A stretch of DNA of 43,728 nucleotides from JAJZMA01 sp021850405 (lineage in GTDB: Bacteria > Chloroflexota > Dormibacteria > Aeolococcales > Aeolococcaceae): contig DAHXLU010000074.1 of NCBI GenBank assembly GCA_027365835.1, positions 1 through 43,728 on the forward strand. The letters are read 5' to 3'. Positions 33,548-41,659 of the stretch are shown one piece after another (within the stretch, counting starts at the first letter, position 1; the number at the start of each line of letters is the position of its first letter). The notes below the pieces were generated by a model. That model saw only the letters and a program-made list of their open reading frames with translations. It made no database searches and was not told where the DNA came from. The translations under genes were made by a program, and so were the position numbers.

Positions 33548-33640
33548 GTGGGTTCAGTCGTCAAGAAGCGGCGCAAGAAGATGCGCAAGCATAAGCATAA
33601 GAAAATGCTCAAGAAGACCCGTTGGGCGCGCAGAGGCTAG
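33548..33640 (+). CDS. 30-residue ribosomal protein bS22 / AURKAIP1-COX24-like
   Basis: A very small gene: GTG 33548 with AGGAG five bases upstream, 30 residues, TAG at 33638-33640. It begins VGSVVKKRRKKMRKHKHKKM and ends LKKTRWARRG. The G-S-V-x-K-K-R-R-K-x-M-x-K-x-K-H-x-K-x-L/M-x-K-x-T-R pattern matches the AURKAIP1/COX24 domain. In mycobacteria this is a genuine 30S subunit protein (bS22). Over half the residues are Lys or Arg, as expected for rRNA binding near the decoding centre. It is followed by the convergent ABC-F gene. Confidence 0.88.
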   Translation: MGSVVKKRRKKMRKHKHKKMLKKTRWARRG

Positions 33641-33795
33641 TTTCAGAAGGTAGTTTCTGGGACCCTTTCTGGCGCAGAATTCTGCGGGCACTTCCTGTCA
33701 CTGCGCTGGCCCCATTCTGCAGGCTGGCATCTCGGTCGCGGTTTGCGGTTACACCTGCCACCTCGACACGTGCCCTACCCCTGAGGAGAAGCCGA

Positions 33796-35394
33796 TCAGG
33801 CCAGCTCGACAAGCTCCAGTAACTCCTCACGCCAGTAGTCAAACCTGCCCTCCGGAAGGAGCAGGCTGTGGGTAGGGGTCAGGGCTGAGACAAACTCGGT
33901 ATCGTGGCTGACCAGGATGATGCTGCCCTCCCAGCCGCGCAGAGCACTGGTCACTGCCTCCCTGGAGGCTGGGTCCAGGTTGTTGGTAGGCTCATCCAGC
34001 AGCAGGAGATTGTGGGCACCAGAGGTGAGCTGTGCCAATGACACCTTGGTGCGCTCTCCTCCTGACAGGGTACCTGTGCGCTGGAAGGCTATATCCCCAG
34101 AAAGCCCAAACGCCCCAAGCACTCTCCGTCTTGCCTCCTGATTAGGGACTCCGGGGCCGTTGATGTTGGCCACCACGGGTACCCGCAGGTCCAGGTTTCC
34201 GTGCTCCTGCTCAAAGAGCCCGATAGCCACATCAGGGGCGACAACTACTTCCCCCTTGCTTGGCACTGTCACCCCAGCCACAATGCGCAGAAGGGTTGAC
34301 TTGCCTGCCCCGTTGAGGCCAATTACAGCCAGCCGGTGCCCCCGCTCAAGAGAAAAGCCAATCCCCTCAAATACCTGGTGCTCACCATACGACTTGCATA
34401 TCCCGGCCAGGGTAAGCAAGGTCCGCGGCGCACGGGGCGGAGGAGGCAACTTGTAACGACGCACCACCATGGTCTCGGCTCTCTCCACTTTGCCCGCCTC
34501 GAGCCTGCTGATCCTTTTGTCCAGTGTCTTGGCGATCCGGGCGCGCTTGGCAGTGCTATGGCGCATTGAGTCAGCAAGCCCAGAAAGCCGCCCTATCTCT
34601 TTCTCCTGTGCACCGGCTACCTTTTCCCGCCGCACGCGATCCGCCTCACGGTCACGCAGATACTGCGAATAGGTGCCACGGTACTCGGTAATCTGGGCCC
34701 GCTCCAGGTGCAGCACCTTGGTTATGGCAGAATCAAGCAGGCGAAGGTCGTGGCTGACAATCAGAAGTGCCCCTTCGTACCCGGAAAGGAACCGCATGAG
34801 CCAGCGCTTCGAATCTACATCCAGATGATTGGTTGGCTCATCCAGGATCATATTGGGCGCGTCGGCAAACAGCACCCTGCACAACTCAACCTTGCGCCGT
34901 TCCCCTGGAGAGAGCGTTGGAAGCTCCTGCTCCAGCCTAGCGGAGGGCAGGCCCATTCCCTTGAAAAGCCGTTCCAGCTCGGGCTCGGACACATATCCCC
35001 CGGCACCCCGGAAAGCCTCCTCTGCATCCACAAAGTGCTGGATACGCTCTGTGGAAGGGTCTTCCTCCATCTCAACATGGGCAGCAGAAAGACGGGCGTG
35101 GAGCCGGTCGAGATTGCGGGCCGATAAAAGATGCGAGCGTACTGTAGGAAGCAACCCCAGACCCAAAGGCTCGGGGGACTGGGGCAGAAATGCAACACGC
35201 CCTGCAATCTGATGGCGTCCAGAGGCGCGCACGCCTTCGGATGGATTGCCGGTAAGAATGGAGAGAAGGGTGGACTTGCCTGCCCCATTGCGTCCAGTAA
35301 AACCCGCCTTCTCGCCTGCATTGATCACCATGGCACCATCTTCCAGCAGGGTACGGCTTCCAATCTCCACATGGAGACCACTGGTCAAAATCAC
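33796..35394 (-). CDS. ABC-F family ATPase (ribosome-associated)
   Basis: A 532-residue protein with two ABC domains and no membrane segment. Walker A motifs are GRNGAGKST and GLNGAGKST, signature motifs LSPGERRKVEL and LSGGERTKVSL, and Walker B motifs MILDEPTNHLD and LLLDEPTNNLD. A charged linker of about 80 residues between them (READRVRREKVAGAQ onward) is the P-site tRNA interaction motif region. ABC-F proteins bind the ribosomal E site and relieve stalling or antibiotic block. The first domain also has an inserted arm region around residues 85-130. The start is GTG 35394 with a weak ribosome site. Whether it confers resistance or aids translation cannot be told. Confidence 0.94.
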   Translation of the reverse strand: MILTSGLHVEIGSRTLLEDGAMVINAGEKAGFTGRNGAGKSTLLSILTGNPSEGVRASGRHQIAGRVAFLPQSPEPLGLGLLPTVRSHLLSARNLDRLHARLSAAHVEMEEDPSTERIQHFVDAEEAFRGAGGYVSEPELERLFKGMGLPSARLEQELPTLSPGERRKVELCRVLFADAPNMILDEPTNHLDVDSKRWLMRFLSGYEGALLIVSHDLRLLDSAITKVLHLERAQITEYRGTYSQYLRDREADRVRREKVAGAQEKEIGRLSGLADSMRHSTAKRARIAKTLDKRISRLEAGKVERAETMVVRRYKLPPPPRAPRTLLTLAGICKSYGEHQVFEGIGFSLERGHRLAVIGLNGAGKSTLLRIVAGVTVPSKGEVVVAPDVAIGLFEQEHGNLDLRVPVVANINGPGVPNQEARRRVLGAFGLSGDIAFQRTGTLSGGERTKVSLAQLTSGAHNLLLLDEPTNNLDPASREAVTSALRGWEGSIILVSHDTEFVSALTPTHSLLLPEGRFDYWREELLELVELA

Positions 35395-35907
35395 GTTAAA
35401 AACTCACAATGCAACAGAAAACATCCACCATCCTGCCGTGGCCGCAACGATGGAGCCGCCCAAAAACACCGCTCACCCATCCCGGACTGCCACGGGAATG
35501 CTGTCCCTGCAAGATCGGCAGGGACCAGCTAATCGTATCACCCAATGGCAGAAGACAGCGACAGAGCTACGCAATCATCGCATGCGGGACAGGCAGGTCT
35601 CAGGAAGCAGGGAAGAGAACGCAAATCCAGGAACGGAAAACCGTTATTTGCCACCACAGGCCCTGCGCTGCCGCTGAAATTACACCGGGATATGGCACAA
35701 CAGGACAACCGATGATGTTGAGTGTGGCCCTGGGCCAAGGGGCAGGGAGCGCAAGTGGCCACCCTATGCCCACTTGCGCTCCCTGCCCGCGCCTGCTCTC
35801 ATGGAACAGGGCCACACACATTTTCCCCGCCGCTCGCCGCTTTCGGGTCAGCGCGCTCCGGCGCCCACGCAGCTTTGATACCGCAAAACCAGCCTGCTAC
35901 GTTTTTT
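35395..35907. other. Intergenic, 513 bp, with nested inverted repeat
   Basis: No convincing coding frame. The stretch holds a long nested hairpin (listed separately) and otherwise unremarkable sequence between the start of the ABC-F gene and the end of the DinB-like gene, both on the minus strand. Confidence 0.45.
35722..35817. repeat. Nested perfect inverted repeats (11 bp outer, 19 bp inner)
   Basis: The outer stem pairs 35722-35732 (GTGTGGCCCTG) with 35807-35817 (CAGGGCCACAC). The inner stem pairs 35740-35758 (GGGCAGGGAGCGCAAGTGG) with 35770-35788, with an 11-base loop. Both stems are perfect. There is no T-run directly after, so an ordinary intrinsic terminator is unlikely. It could be a mobile palindromic repeat, a structured RNA or a protein-binding site. 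Confidence 0.9.
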
Positions 35908-36483
35908 TTAGTCCCCAGACCGACTCGTCAAGGGCTTTCGCCCCATAAAGCCGAGGAAACGGTCCAGCACCGGTGCACTCCAGGGAACATCAATGATGGG
36001 ACCAAATGGCTTGCCTTCGCCCCGGTATTCCTCTCCCAGCGTCGCACTGGCCCGTTCAAAAACAACCGTAATCTCCTCATCGCTAAAGGGCACTTCCCGG
36101 CCGAGGGCTATGGCGAGATCACACCCGTGGGTCAGATACTCGGTGAGTGCCCTGGCCATGACTATTTTGCCGGACAAGTCAGCATTACCCAGGTGGACTG
36201 TCCGGTCCATCCCGCACTGGTTCCAGCCCGCAAGCAGACCGTCCGCTGCGTTGCGGTAATCCCTGCTGGGGCTGTCGCCAATGAAACTATCGGGATCACC
36301 GGTAAAGCTGCTGCCATTTACGCCTGCAGCAAATCTCTGGAGCCCGCTAATTATGTGGTTGACCAGCCTTGCAACGTCAAAGTCTGGACATGGGGTTGGG
36401 GAGTGCAACTGGTCTGGCTGGATGCTGTCGATAATGGTCTGGTCCTTGGCGAGGACACTTTCCAGCACGTCAAGATCATGCAT
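35908..36483 (-). CDS. TIGR03086 / DinB-like putative metal-binding protein
   Basis: A 191-residue four-helix protein. CPDFDVARLVNHIISGLQRF contains the first metal-ligand His of the DinB/MDMPI fold, preceded by the usual T-P-C-P-x-[FW]-[DT] phrase (SPTPCPDFDV). LTEYLTHGCDLAIALGR holds the second conserved His. This matches the TIGR03086 group related to mycothiol-dependent maleylpyruvate isomerase and other bacillithiol/mycothiol S-transferases. The middle ligand is not obvious, so metal binding may be incomplete. ATG 36483 has AGGGAAAG upstream. It stands alone. Confidence 0.82.
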   Translation of the reverse strand: MHDLDVLESVLAKDQTIIDSIQPDQLHSPTPCPDFDVARLVNHIISGLQRFAAGVNGSSFTGDPDSFIGDSPSRDYRNAADGLLAGWNQCGMDRTVHLGNADLSGKIVMARALTEYLTHGCDLAIALGREVPFSDEEITVVFERASATLGEEYRGEGKPFGPIIDVPWSAPVLDRFLGFMGRKPLTSRSGD

Positions 36484-36905
36484 TTGTCTTTCCCTAATCA
36501 GGTCTGCCAGGGTTTTTTAGTTAGCTCGGGAAACTCTACCACGGGCGCAGCATGCGCGGGCGAAAGGAGAGCGCGAGAACCTCGGCAGCTGCGGTATCCA
36601 CAGCTGCCAAATACGCCACAACCTGGGCGCTGCAACGCACCCGCACGGTGTCAGGGGCAGGGGACAGAGCCGGTATGCAGATGGGCGCCATCGGCTGCAT
36701 GCAAGTCCAGCCCAGCAATCGTTGCCAGGCAGGCTCATCCACCCTATCAGGCTCAGAGGCACAGGATTCCTGACCGCCCAAAAGGCTTGACTGGGCGGGC
36801 GCCAGAGGGCGCAGCAAACTAAAGGGCTATGCGGCGGCACCAGGGTGTTGAGCACCACCATGCTGCTTACAGGCTCGGTCTCACCTTTTCGCAAGGGAAT
36901 GGCAA
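36484..36905. other. Intergenic, 422 bp, no supported gene
   Basis: A minus-strand frame (36536-36817) has a somewhat protein-like, Ala-rich C-terminal half (VVAYLAAVDTAAAEVLALSF) but no ribosome site or known family, and the frame is also open on the other strand. I see no RNA gene. Confidence 0.35.
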
Positions 36906-37457
36906 TCACTGGCCCGGTGTGGCAAGCGAGCACTGGAGCAGGCGCGTGTCCAGCCACCTACCGTGCTTGAAGCCAACCCGGAGCAGTCGGCCCGCAGGCC
37001 GGAAGCCGCAGCCCCGATGGAGCGCCAGGGACGCCGCCGGGTCGTCACCACCGACTACGGCAATCACCTCCCGGATTCCGGCTGTTGCACAGCCCTCAAG
37101 CAGTGCTCGCAGCAACGCGGTCCCGATCCCCCGCCCCTGCACACCTGGACCGACGTAGACTGAGTCTTCCACCGTGTAGCGGTAGGCGGAGCGCGCCTTC
37201 CACCTGTTTGCGTAGGCATAGCCCACAACTCCACCGTCCAGTTCGGCTACGAGAAAAGGCAGACCCAGAGCCCTTACCTCTGCGAGCCGGCCCTGCCAGT
37301 CGGAAAGTGCAGGAGGCTCCTCCTCAAAGGTTGCCGTACTGCTCGTCACATAATGGGCGTAGATTGGAACGAGAGTGGCGAGATCTTCTGGCCCACAAGC
37401 CCGGACCGACAACCCTGATCCGCCCGCTTGTCGCCCTTGCCTCTTCAAATGGCTCAT
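36906..37457 (-). CDS. GNAT N-acetyltransferase, phosphinothricin/methionine-sulfone type
   Basis: A 183-residue GNAT enzyme of the Pat/Bar/MnaT group. It has IYAHYVTSSTATFEEEPP, then GYAYANRWKARSAYRYTVED, the phrase typical of this group. GVQGRGIGTALLRALLEG is the pyrophosphate loop for acetyl-CoA, and ASLALHRGCGFRPAG and VGFKHGRWLDT close the fold. Such enzymes acetylate the amino group of small amino-acid-like compounds, including phosphinothricin and methionine sulfoximine, and act in detoxification or amino-acid housekeeping. GAGGG six bases before ATG 37457 supports the start. Confidence 0.92.
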   Translation of the reverse strand: MSHLKRQGRQAGGSGLSVRACGPEDLATLVPIYAHYVTSSTATFEEEPPALSDWQGRLAEVRALGLPFLVAELDGGVVGYAYANRWKARSAYRYTVEDSVYVGPGVQGRGIGTALLRALLEGCATAGIREVIAVVGGDDPAASLALHRGCGFRPAGRLLRVGFKHGRWLDTRLLQCSLATPGQ

Positions 37458-37586
37458 TTTCTGCCCTCAGCACCAGACCAGGGTACCGTAACCAGTCTTC
37501 GGCACCTGCGCGAGTAGGCGAGCACCCTGCGCTGGTAACCACTCTTCGCAAACACGTCCACCCTTCCCGGGTGGGTGAGCAAAAAC

Positions 37587-37662
37587 TGGTGGAGCGGCCG
37601 GGATTCGAACCCGGGACCTCTGCCGTGCGAGGGCAGCGCTCTCCCAACTGAGCTACCGCCCC
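37587..37662 (-). tRNA. tRNA-Ala (anticodon CGC)
   Basis: On the minus strand: acceptor GGGGCGG with CCGCTCC (one G-T pair), D arm GCTC/GAGC with AGTTGGGA loop, and anticodon stem CTGCC/GGCAG around CTCGCAC (anticodon CGC). The T arm is CCGGG-TTCGAAT-CCCGG. Discriminator A and an encoded CCA are present, 76 bases in all. The G3-T70 pair is the alanine identity element, confirming the call. It reads GCG codons. Confidence 0.97.
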
Positions 37663-37719
37663 AGGCACCCGCGGGAAAACTGCAAGAAGTATATGCCTTG
37701 CCCTTGCGTCCAGGCTACG

Positions 37720-39171
37720 TCAGGTGGCAGGCTCCTCCTCAACCTCAGGCACGGCATCAACGAAATATGTTGCGCAGGCAGAATCAAGCAGCTCATCACT
37801 CAGTTCTGGCTCCACCTCCTGGTATTTTGCGATGTGGATGAGATGGACAGCCAGATCCCTTGGGTGTGCGCCGTGCAGATCCCGCTCCTTTTCCCGGTAG
37901 TACACCTGCACCAGCCGGTCTATTGCTGGCCTTGAGAACGGGATATCGAACTCCTCACATACCCGTTTCCAGATCACCACATATTCATCCATAAGGGGGT
38001 TGGAAACTTCAATCTTCCACTTTACCCGGCGAAAAAAGGCTTCATCCATAAGGCTTTGTGGCGCAAGATTGGTAGAAAGTATTAGCAGGGCAGTAAATGG
38101 TACTGGCACACTGGTGCCGCCACGCACGAGATTCAGGTAGTCAACTCCATTCTCCAGCGGAACAATGAGCCGGTTCAGTATCTCAACGGTAGACATGTTC
38201 TGCTGCCTGCCAAAGTCGTCTATCAGGAAAATGCCGCCGTTGGCCTTCAGCTGGTGTGACGCCTCATAGTACCCGGTGCTGCCGTTGAATCCCAGTCCCA
38301 GCATGGCGGGAGAGAGCTCTCCACCTACCTTGACAATTGGGCGGTCCACAAGCTCCCAGCGCAGGTCATGCGAGGGTATCTCCTTGCCCAGGGAATGGTG
38401 ATGATGGTACACAGGGTCCAGGAAGCGGATCACCTCTCCCTGCACATACAGGGCATGAGGGACAAAGATCGGCCCTCCACAGAGTGCGACTGTCGCCTCG
38501 GCAATGGAGGTCTTGCCATTGCCGGCCGGTCCATACAGAAAGATTGCCTGACGGGAGCTCAGGGCAGGGCCCAGACGCTCGAGCAGATCTGCCGGAATGA
38601 CCAGCTTTCCAAACACCTTCTTGAGTACATCCCAGTCAAGGGGAAGAGGGCCTGAAGCCTGCCGCTTTGCCATCTCTACATACGACTCAATTGTGACCGG
38701 AGCCGGCCCGGCGTACTGGCTTATGGACATCACCTCTCTTGCGCGCGCCTGACCAGCATTGGTGATTATGTACTGCATCCCTGCCCCGAGCGTCTCGTTC
38801 GACTCCAGGGAATGCGTCTTCATGCCTGCTGACTGGCAGTAGGCCTCGTCAAGAAGAAACTTGAGCGGGCCGTCAACTATCGGATAGGGAAGGCAGACCT
38901 TGGCAGCCAGCTCGCGGCCGAGCAATCCGCCATGGATGTATAGCACCTTGAGCAACAGATCTGCGAGGAAGGAAAAGGGTAAACCTGAATCCTTCAGATC
39001 ATATGGAACAGAAGGAAGCGAAACAGGGGGATGCGACGTGCGGGTCGAAGCAGCTGCCATAAGAACAGATTCTGGCACGTCAGCGACAATTCCAACCACA
39101 CGGGCTGCGCTATCGTGATGGGCACCTGGCAAAGAAGGTGCCTGCCACGCCCAATGGCGCAATTGCTCCAT
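37720..39171 (-). CDS. AAA+ ATPase with N-terminal winged-helix-like region
   Basis: A 483-residue protein. Residues ~65-160 look like one or two winged-helix units (FLADLLLKVLYIHGGLLG, then CLPYPIVDGPLKFLLDE). The AAA+ core runs from ~190: Walker A GPAGNGKTS (214-222), Walker B GIFLIDDFGRQ (313-323), sensor-1 ILSTNLAP (364-371) and a likely Arg finger in AFFRRVKWKIE (R381/R382). A short helical lid ends the protein, with an acidic tail. It belongs to a family of MoxR-like or DnaA-lid-like ATPases that I cannot name. The start is doubtful: ATG 39171 is longest, ATG 39060 (MAAASTRTSHPP) is an alternative. It is divergent from a tiny membrane protein gene. Confidence 0.8.
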   Translation of the reverse strand: MEQLRHWAWQAPSLPGAHHDSAARVVGIVADVPESVLMAAASTRTSHPPVSLPSVPYDLKDSGLPFSFLADLLLKVLYIHGGLLGRELAAKVCLPYPIVDGPLKFLLDEAYCQSAGMKTHSLESNETLGAGMQYIITNAGQARAREVMSISQYAGPAPVTIESYVEMAKRQASGPLPLDWDVLKKVFGKLVIPADLLERLGPALSSRQAIFLYGPAGNGKTSIAEATVALCGGPIFVPHALYVQGEVIRFLDPVYHHHHSLGKEIPSHDLRWELVDRPIVKVGGELSPAMLGLGFNGSTGYYEASHQLKANGGIFLIDDFGRQQNMSTVEILNRLIVPLENGVDYLNLVRGGTSVPVPFTALLILSTNLAPQSLMDEAFFRRVKWKIEVSNPLMDEYVVIWKRVCEEFDIPFSRPAIDRLVQVYYREKERDLHGAHPRDLAVHLIHIAKYQEVEPELSDELLDSACATYFVDAVPEVEEEPAT

Positions 39172-39236
39172 CCTTCCACCCCAAGCCAGTCAGCAAGAGT
39201 GTTCCCACCTGGGCACAGCCATGGTAGGGTTGGGCC

Positions 39237-39401
39237 ATGAGGCAAGAGAGCCGCATTCCACTCCATCAGGGGAATCCCAACCGACGCCGGGTGGGCCCAT
39301 TCTGGCTGGAGGATACCTCCCTGCAGCTCCTGTTTGAGCTTTTGCTAATACTTGCAGTGGCCTGTGCCTACGCACTCGGATTTATCGTTCTCCATCCGTA
39401 G
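39237..39401 (+). CDS. 54-residue single-pass membrane protein
   Basis: ATG 39237 to TAG 39401. The first 28 residues are polar and basic (MRQESRIPLHQGNPNRRR). They are followed by one strong hydrophobic segment (LLFELLLILAVACAYALGF) and a short tail ending LHP. The basic N-terminus should stay inside, placing the C-terminus outside. TAGGG lies about ten bases before the start. The gene lies 65 bases from, and divergent to, the AAA+ ATPase. No family is recognised, but the clean topology argues for a real protein. Confidence 0.6.
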   Translation: MRQESRIPLHQGNPNRRRVGPFWLEDTSLQLLFELLLILAVACAYALGFIVLHP

Positions 39402-39427
39402 CAACGCTGGATTGTGAGCCAGAAAGG

Positions 39428-40207
39428 CTAGAGTAACCCTCGCTCGGCCCTGGCACGGGCGGCTGCCCAGACCGCATCTACATCCTTCAGGTCTGGCATA
39501 GCAGGATCGCGATTGGGCCCTGGGATCTTCAGTGCCGGTTTCGGGGACCGGAAGGTCAATGTTACAGAACAGGCGACCCGGTACACCATCGACGAGACGG
39601 TCTCAGCCTCCCATTCTGAGTCTTCCCTGCCCCGAAGCGACCAGTCATAGGTCAGGTCCGTGCCATCGGAAAAATCGAGCGCAACTGAGTAGGTGCTTAC
39701 GTCGAGCTCTTCAGCCGCTGCAGGATCACTGCCAGTAAAACGAAGCAATTCAATAAAGTCGTCCACATGGAGCTGTGGAGCCATGGAGGTGCCGCCCTCA
39801 TCCTCTACAGCGCGCACAGACAGCCCATCGAGCATGTCGGCAAACGCAGCCCGGTCAAAAAGGTGAGGCTCAGCAAGGAGTCTCCCGTGGTGGGCGCCAT
39901 CAAAGGAATACCAGTGTCGCCCTCCGCTGGTGAGGATGGTCATGCGCAGATAGGGAACCGTTGACAGCCCAGTCGCCATGATCACGGATCGCTCCTTGCC
40001 ATGGCCATCCTGCTCAATTTCAGCGCGATATGTTCTCTCTACTACAACTGCATCCTGCGCCTTGTCCAGGGGACCGAGGGAGGAAATAACCGAGCGCTGA
40101 CGAAAAGCAACTGTGGTCAGGTACGGTTTATCTGCAGCAGGCAGCAGCTCCCCACCATGCTGGCGGATCAGGGCGCCCATCGTTGTCAGGCTGTTTGGAC
40201 GGGTCAT
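39428..40207 (-). CDS. Hypothetical protein (259 aa)
   Basis: A soluble, beta-rich protein without signal peptide or membrane segment. Typical phrases are VPYLRMTILTSGGRHWYSFD, PQLHVDDFIELLRFTGSD, and a C-terminal Ala/Arg-rich helix (AVWAAARARAERGLL). Codon use matches its neighbours. The frame is open upstream to 40264, and ATG 40207 (MTRPNSLTTMGALI) is chosen because it starts a normal helix; the ribosome site is weak for all candidates. It is divergent from the rhomboid gene. I do not recognise its family. Confidence 0.65.
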   Translation of the reverse strand: MTRPNSLTTMGALIRQHGGELLPAADKPYLTTVAFRQRSVISSLGPLDKAQDAVVVERTYRAEIEQDGHGKERSVIMATGLSTVPYLRMTILTSGGRHWYSFDGAHHGRLLAEPHLFDRAAFADMLDGLSVRAVEDEGGTSMAPQLHVDDFIELLRFTGSDPAAAEELDVSTYSVALDFSDGTDLTYDWSLRGREDSEWEAETVSSMVYRVACSVTLTFRSPKPALKIPGPNRDPAMPDLKDVDAVWAAARARAERGLL

Positions 40208-40319
40208 AGGTAGCACTTCATGATGAACACAACGATAGGTCATAGTGCCACAGTCAGGCAGCAAGATTCCTTAACAGGACCAGAATTGGGTCAGGGCGAA
40301 CCAGAACAGGCAGCAAAGC

Positions 40320-40324
40320 GGAGG
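40320..40324 (+). promoter_or_regulatory. Shine-Dalgarno that fixes the rhomboid start
   Basis: GGAGG eight bases before GTG 40333. It overlaps the other candidate GTG (40324), which therefore cannot be the start. Confidence 0.7.
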
Positions 40325-40332
40325 TGTTTTTC

Positions 40333-41637
40333 GTGGGATCAGTAAACCAGCAGGCCATCCTGTCCCAGGACCCGCTGGCCCTGGTGATAGGCATGGATCT
40401 CGTAAGCAGAGCTGGGCTGCGGCTCCTTCCACCCACTGCAGGGCTGGGAGATGCACTGGAAGGTGACTGGGGCCTTGTGGGGGCAAAATGGATCGGAAGC
40501 CAGTGCCTAATTGCTGCAACCTGGCGACCCGACCCTGCCCTAAGTGCAGAATCGGTCGAAAAGCAGCTGCAGGCCAGGGCAAAACAGCTCTCCGACTGGC
40601 TTACCCAGAGAGCGGCAGCCCAGCGTGCAAAGGGCACAAGGGGGCTCCTTGTCGTGCTGGGAGGCGCACAGCCAGCGCGGCTGGCGCAGCTGCAGCTCCC
40701 TCCCGGGATCGGGGTGATTAGTGTTGGGGAGCAGGGGGGTGTCCAGGCCACCGGAGCACTTGGCAGGGAGCTGGCCCAGGGCAGGGACGCACGGAGATGG
40801 CAGAAGGCGGTTCAGCGAGGCGACGTGCCTCCCAGTCTTGCCGCAGTCGACCTGGCTGAGCGGCAGAAGGTGCACACACCACACCTGGCCCGCCAGATAA
40901 CAGTTCGCGGCCCGCTAATAACTTATGTCGTCATAGGCTTCATTGTCGCCATCTGGCTGCTGGAAGAGCTGGCAACCCACACCATCCTCACCTCTGCAAG
41001 TGATGCGACCCAGGCGTACTTTCTGGGAGCGCTTGGAAATGCAGCCCCTGCCGATACCCAGATCTGGCGCTATGTCACCTCCATCTTCATCCATGATCCT
41101 GCAGACCCGCTCCATGTCCTCCTGAACGGCATAGCCTTGTACTTCCTTGGGCTCTATGCGGAGCGGTTCTATGGGCGGGTGGCAGTGCTCTCAACTCTGG
41201 TGGTAACCGGCATCGTCGCCAACATCCTCTGGGTACTGCTGACGCCAGCAGGCACTTCCGGTTTTATAGTGTCGTTTGGGCTATCAGGAGGGCTCTGTGG
41301 CCTGGCAGGCATGCTGGTTGCCTCTGGCATGGGCAGGAGCGACAGTATCCCCAAAGGGATGGCAGCCACAGCCCGCCAGTATGGGATTCTGGTGCTGGTC
41401 TACACCGTGGTCATCGGAGCAGTTCTGGGAGGTGTCAACAACACCGCCCACCTGCTTGGTTTTCTGGCGGGCCTCCCTTTTGGCTATTTTTTGCTGCCAT
41501 CGCCAACTTTTTCCATGCGGACGCGCAAGTGGCTGGAGACCATCCTGTTATGGTCTCCAGTAGGCATCGCATCGATCCTGCTGCTGTGGGGCGCGCTAGA
41601 GGTGGTAACCACCATAGGCAGTAGCAGCCCTCTGTAG
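40333..41637 (+). CDS. Rhomboid-family intramembrane serine protease with extra N-terminal domain
   Basis: A 434-residue protein. Residues ~1-190 form a soluble alpha/beta region (LALVIGMDLVSRAGLRLLPP; GTRGLLVVLGGAQPARLAQL) not found in standard rhomboids. Membrane segments begin near residue 195. The rhomboid core shows WRYVTSIFIHDP with LHVLLNGIALYFLGLYAE. The catalytic Ser318 is in GLSGGLCGLAG and the catalytic His373 in NNTAHLLGFLAG, so the dyad is intact. It should cleave single-pass membrane proteins within the bilayer. The last ~50 residues add one more hydrophobic segment. GTG 40333 is the start, set by GGAGG. It is flanked by unknown genes on the opposite strand. Confidence 0.88.
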   Translation: MGSVNQQAILSQDPLALVIGMDLVSRAGLRLLPPTAGLGDALEGDWGLVGAKWIGSQCLIAATWRPDPALSAESVEKQLQARAKQLSDWLTQRAAAQRAKGTRGLLVVLGGAQPARLAQLQLPPGIGVISVGEQGGVQATGALGRELAQGRDARRWQKAVQRGDVPPSLAAVDLAERQKVHTPHLARQITVRGPLITYVVIGFIVAIWLLEELATHTILTSASDATQAYFLGALGNAAPADTQIWRYVTSIFIHDPADPLHVLLNGIALYFLGLYAERFYGRVAVLSTLVVTGIVANILWVLLTPAGTSGFIVSFGLSGGLCGLAGMLVASGMGRSDSIPKGMAATARQYGILVLVYTVVIGAVLGGVNNTAHLLGFLAGLPFGYFLLPSPTFSMRTRKWLETILLWSPVGIASILLLWGALEVVTTIGSSSPL

Positions 41638-41659
41638 TACTCTGGGACCAACAGCGGAG

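Noticed and set aside
36536..36817. 93-residue minus-strand frame
   Set aside because: The last 40 residues look protein-like, but there is no ribosome site or known family, and other frames are equally open.
35722..36822. 366-residue plus-strand frame
   Set aside because: Begins in the palindrome and runs antisense through the DinB-like gene; no ribosome site or motif.
37324..37668. 114-residue minus-strand frame
   Set aside because: Its start is a translation of tRNA-Ala (AVAQLGERCPRTAEVPGSNP is the well-known tRNA artefact).
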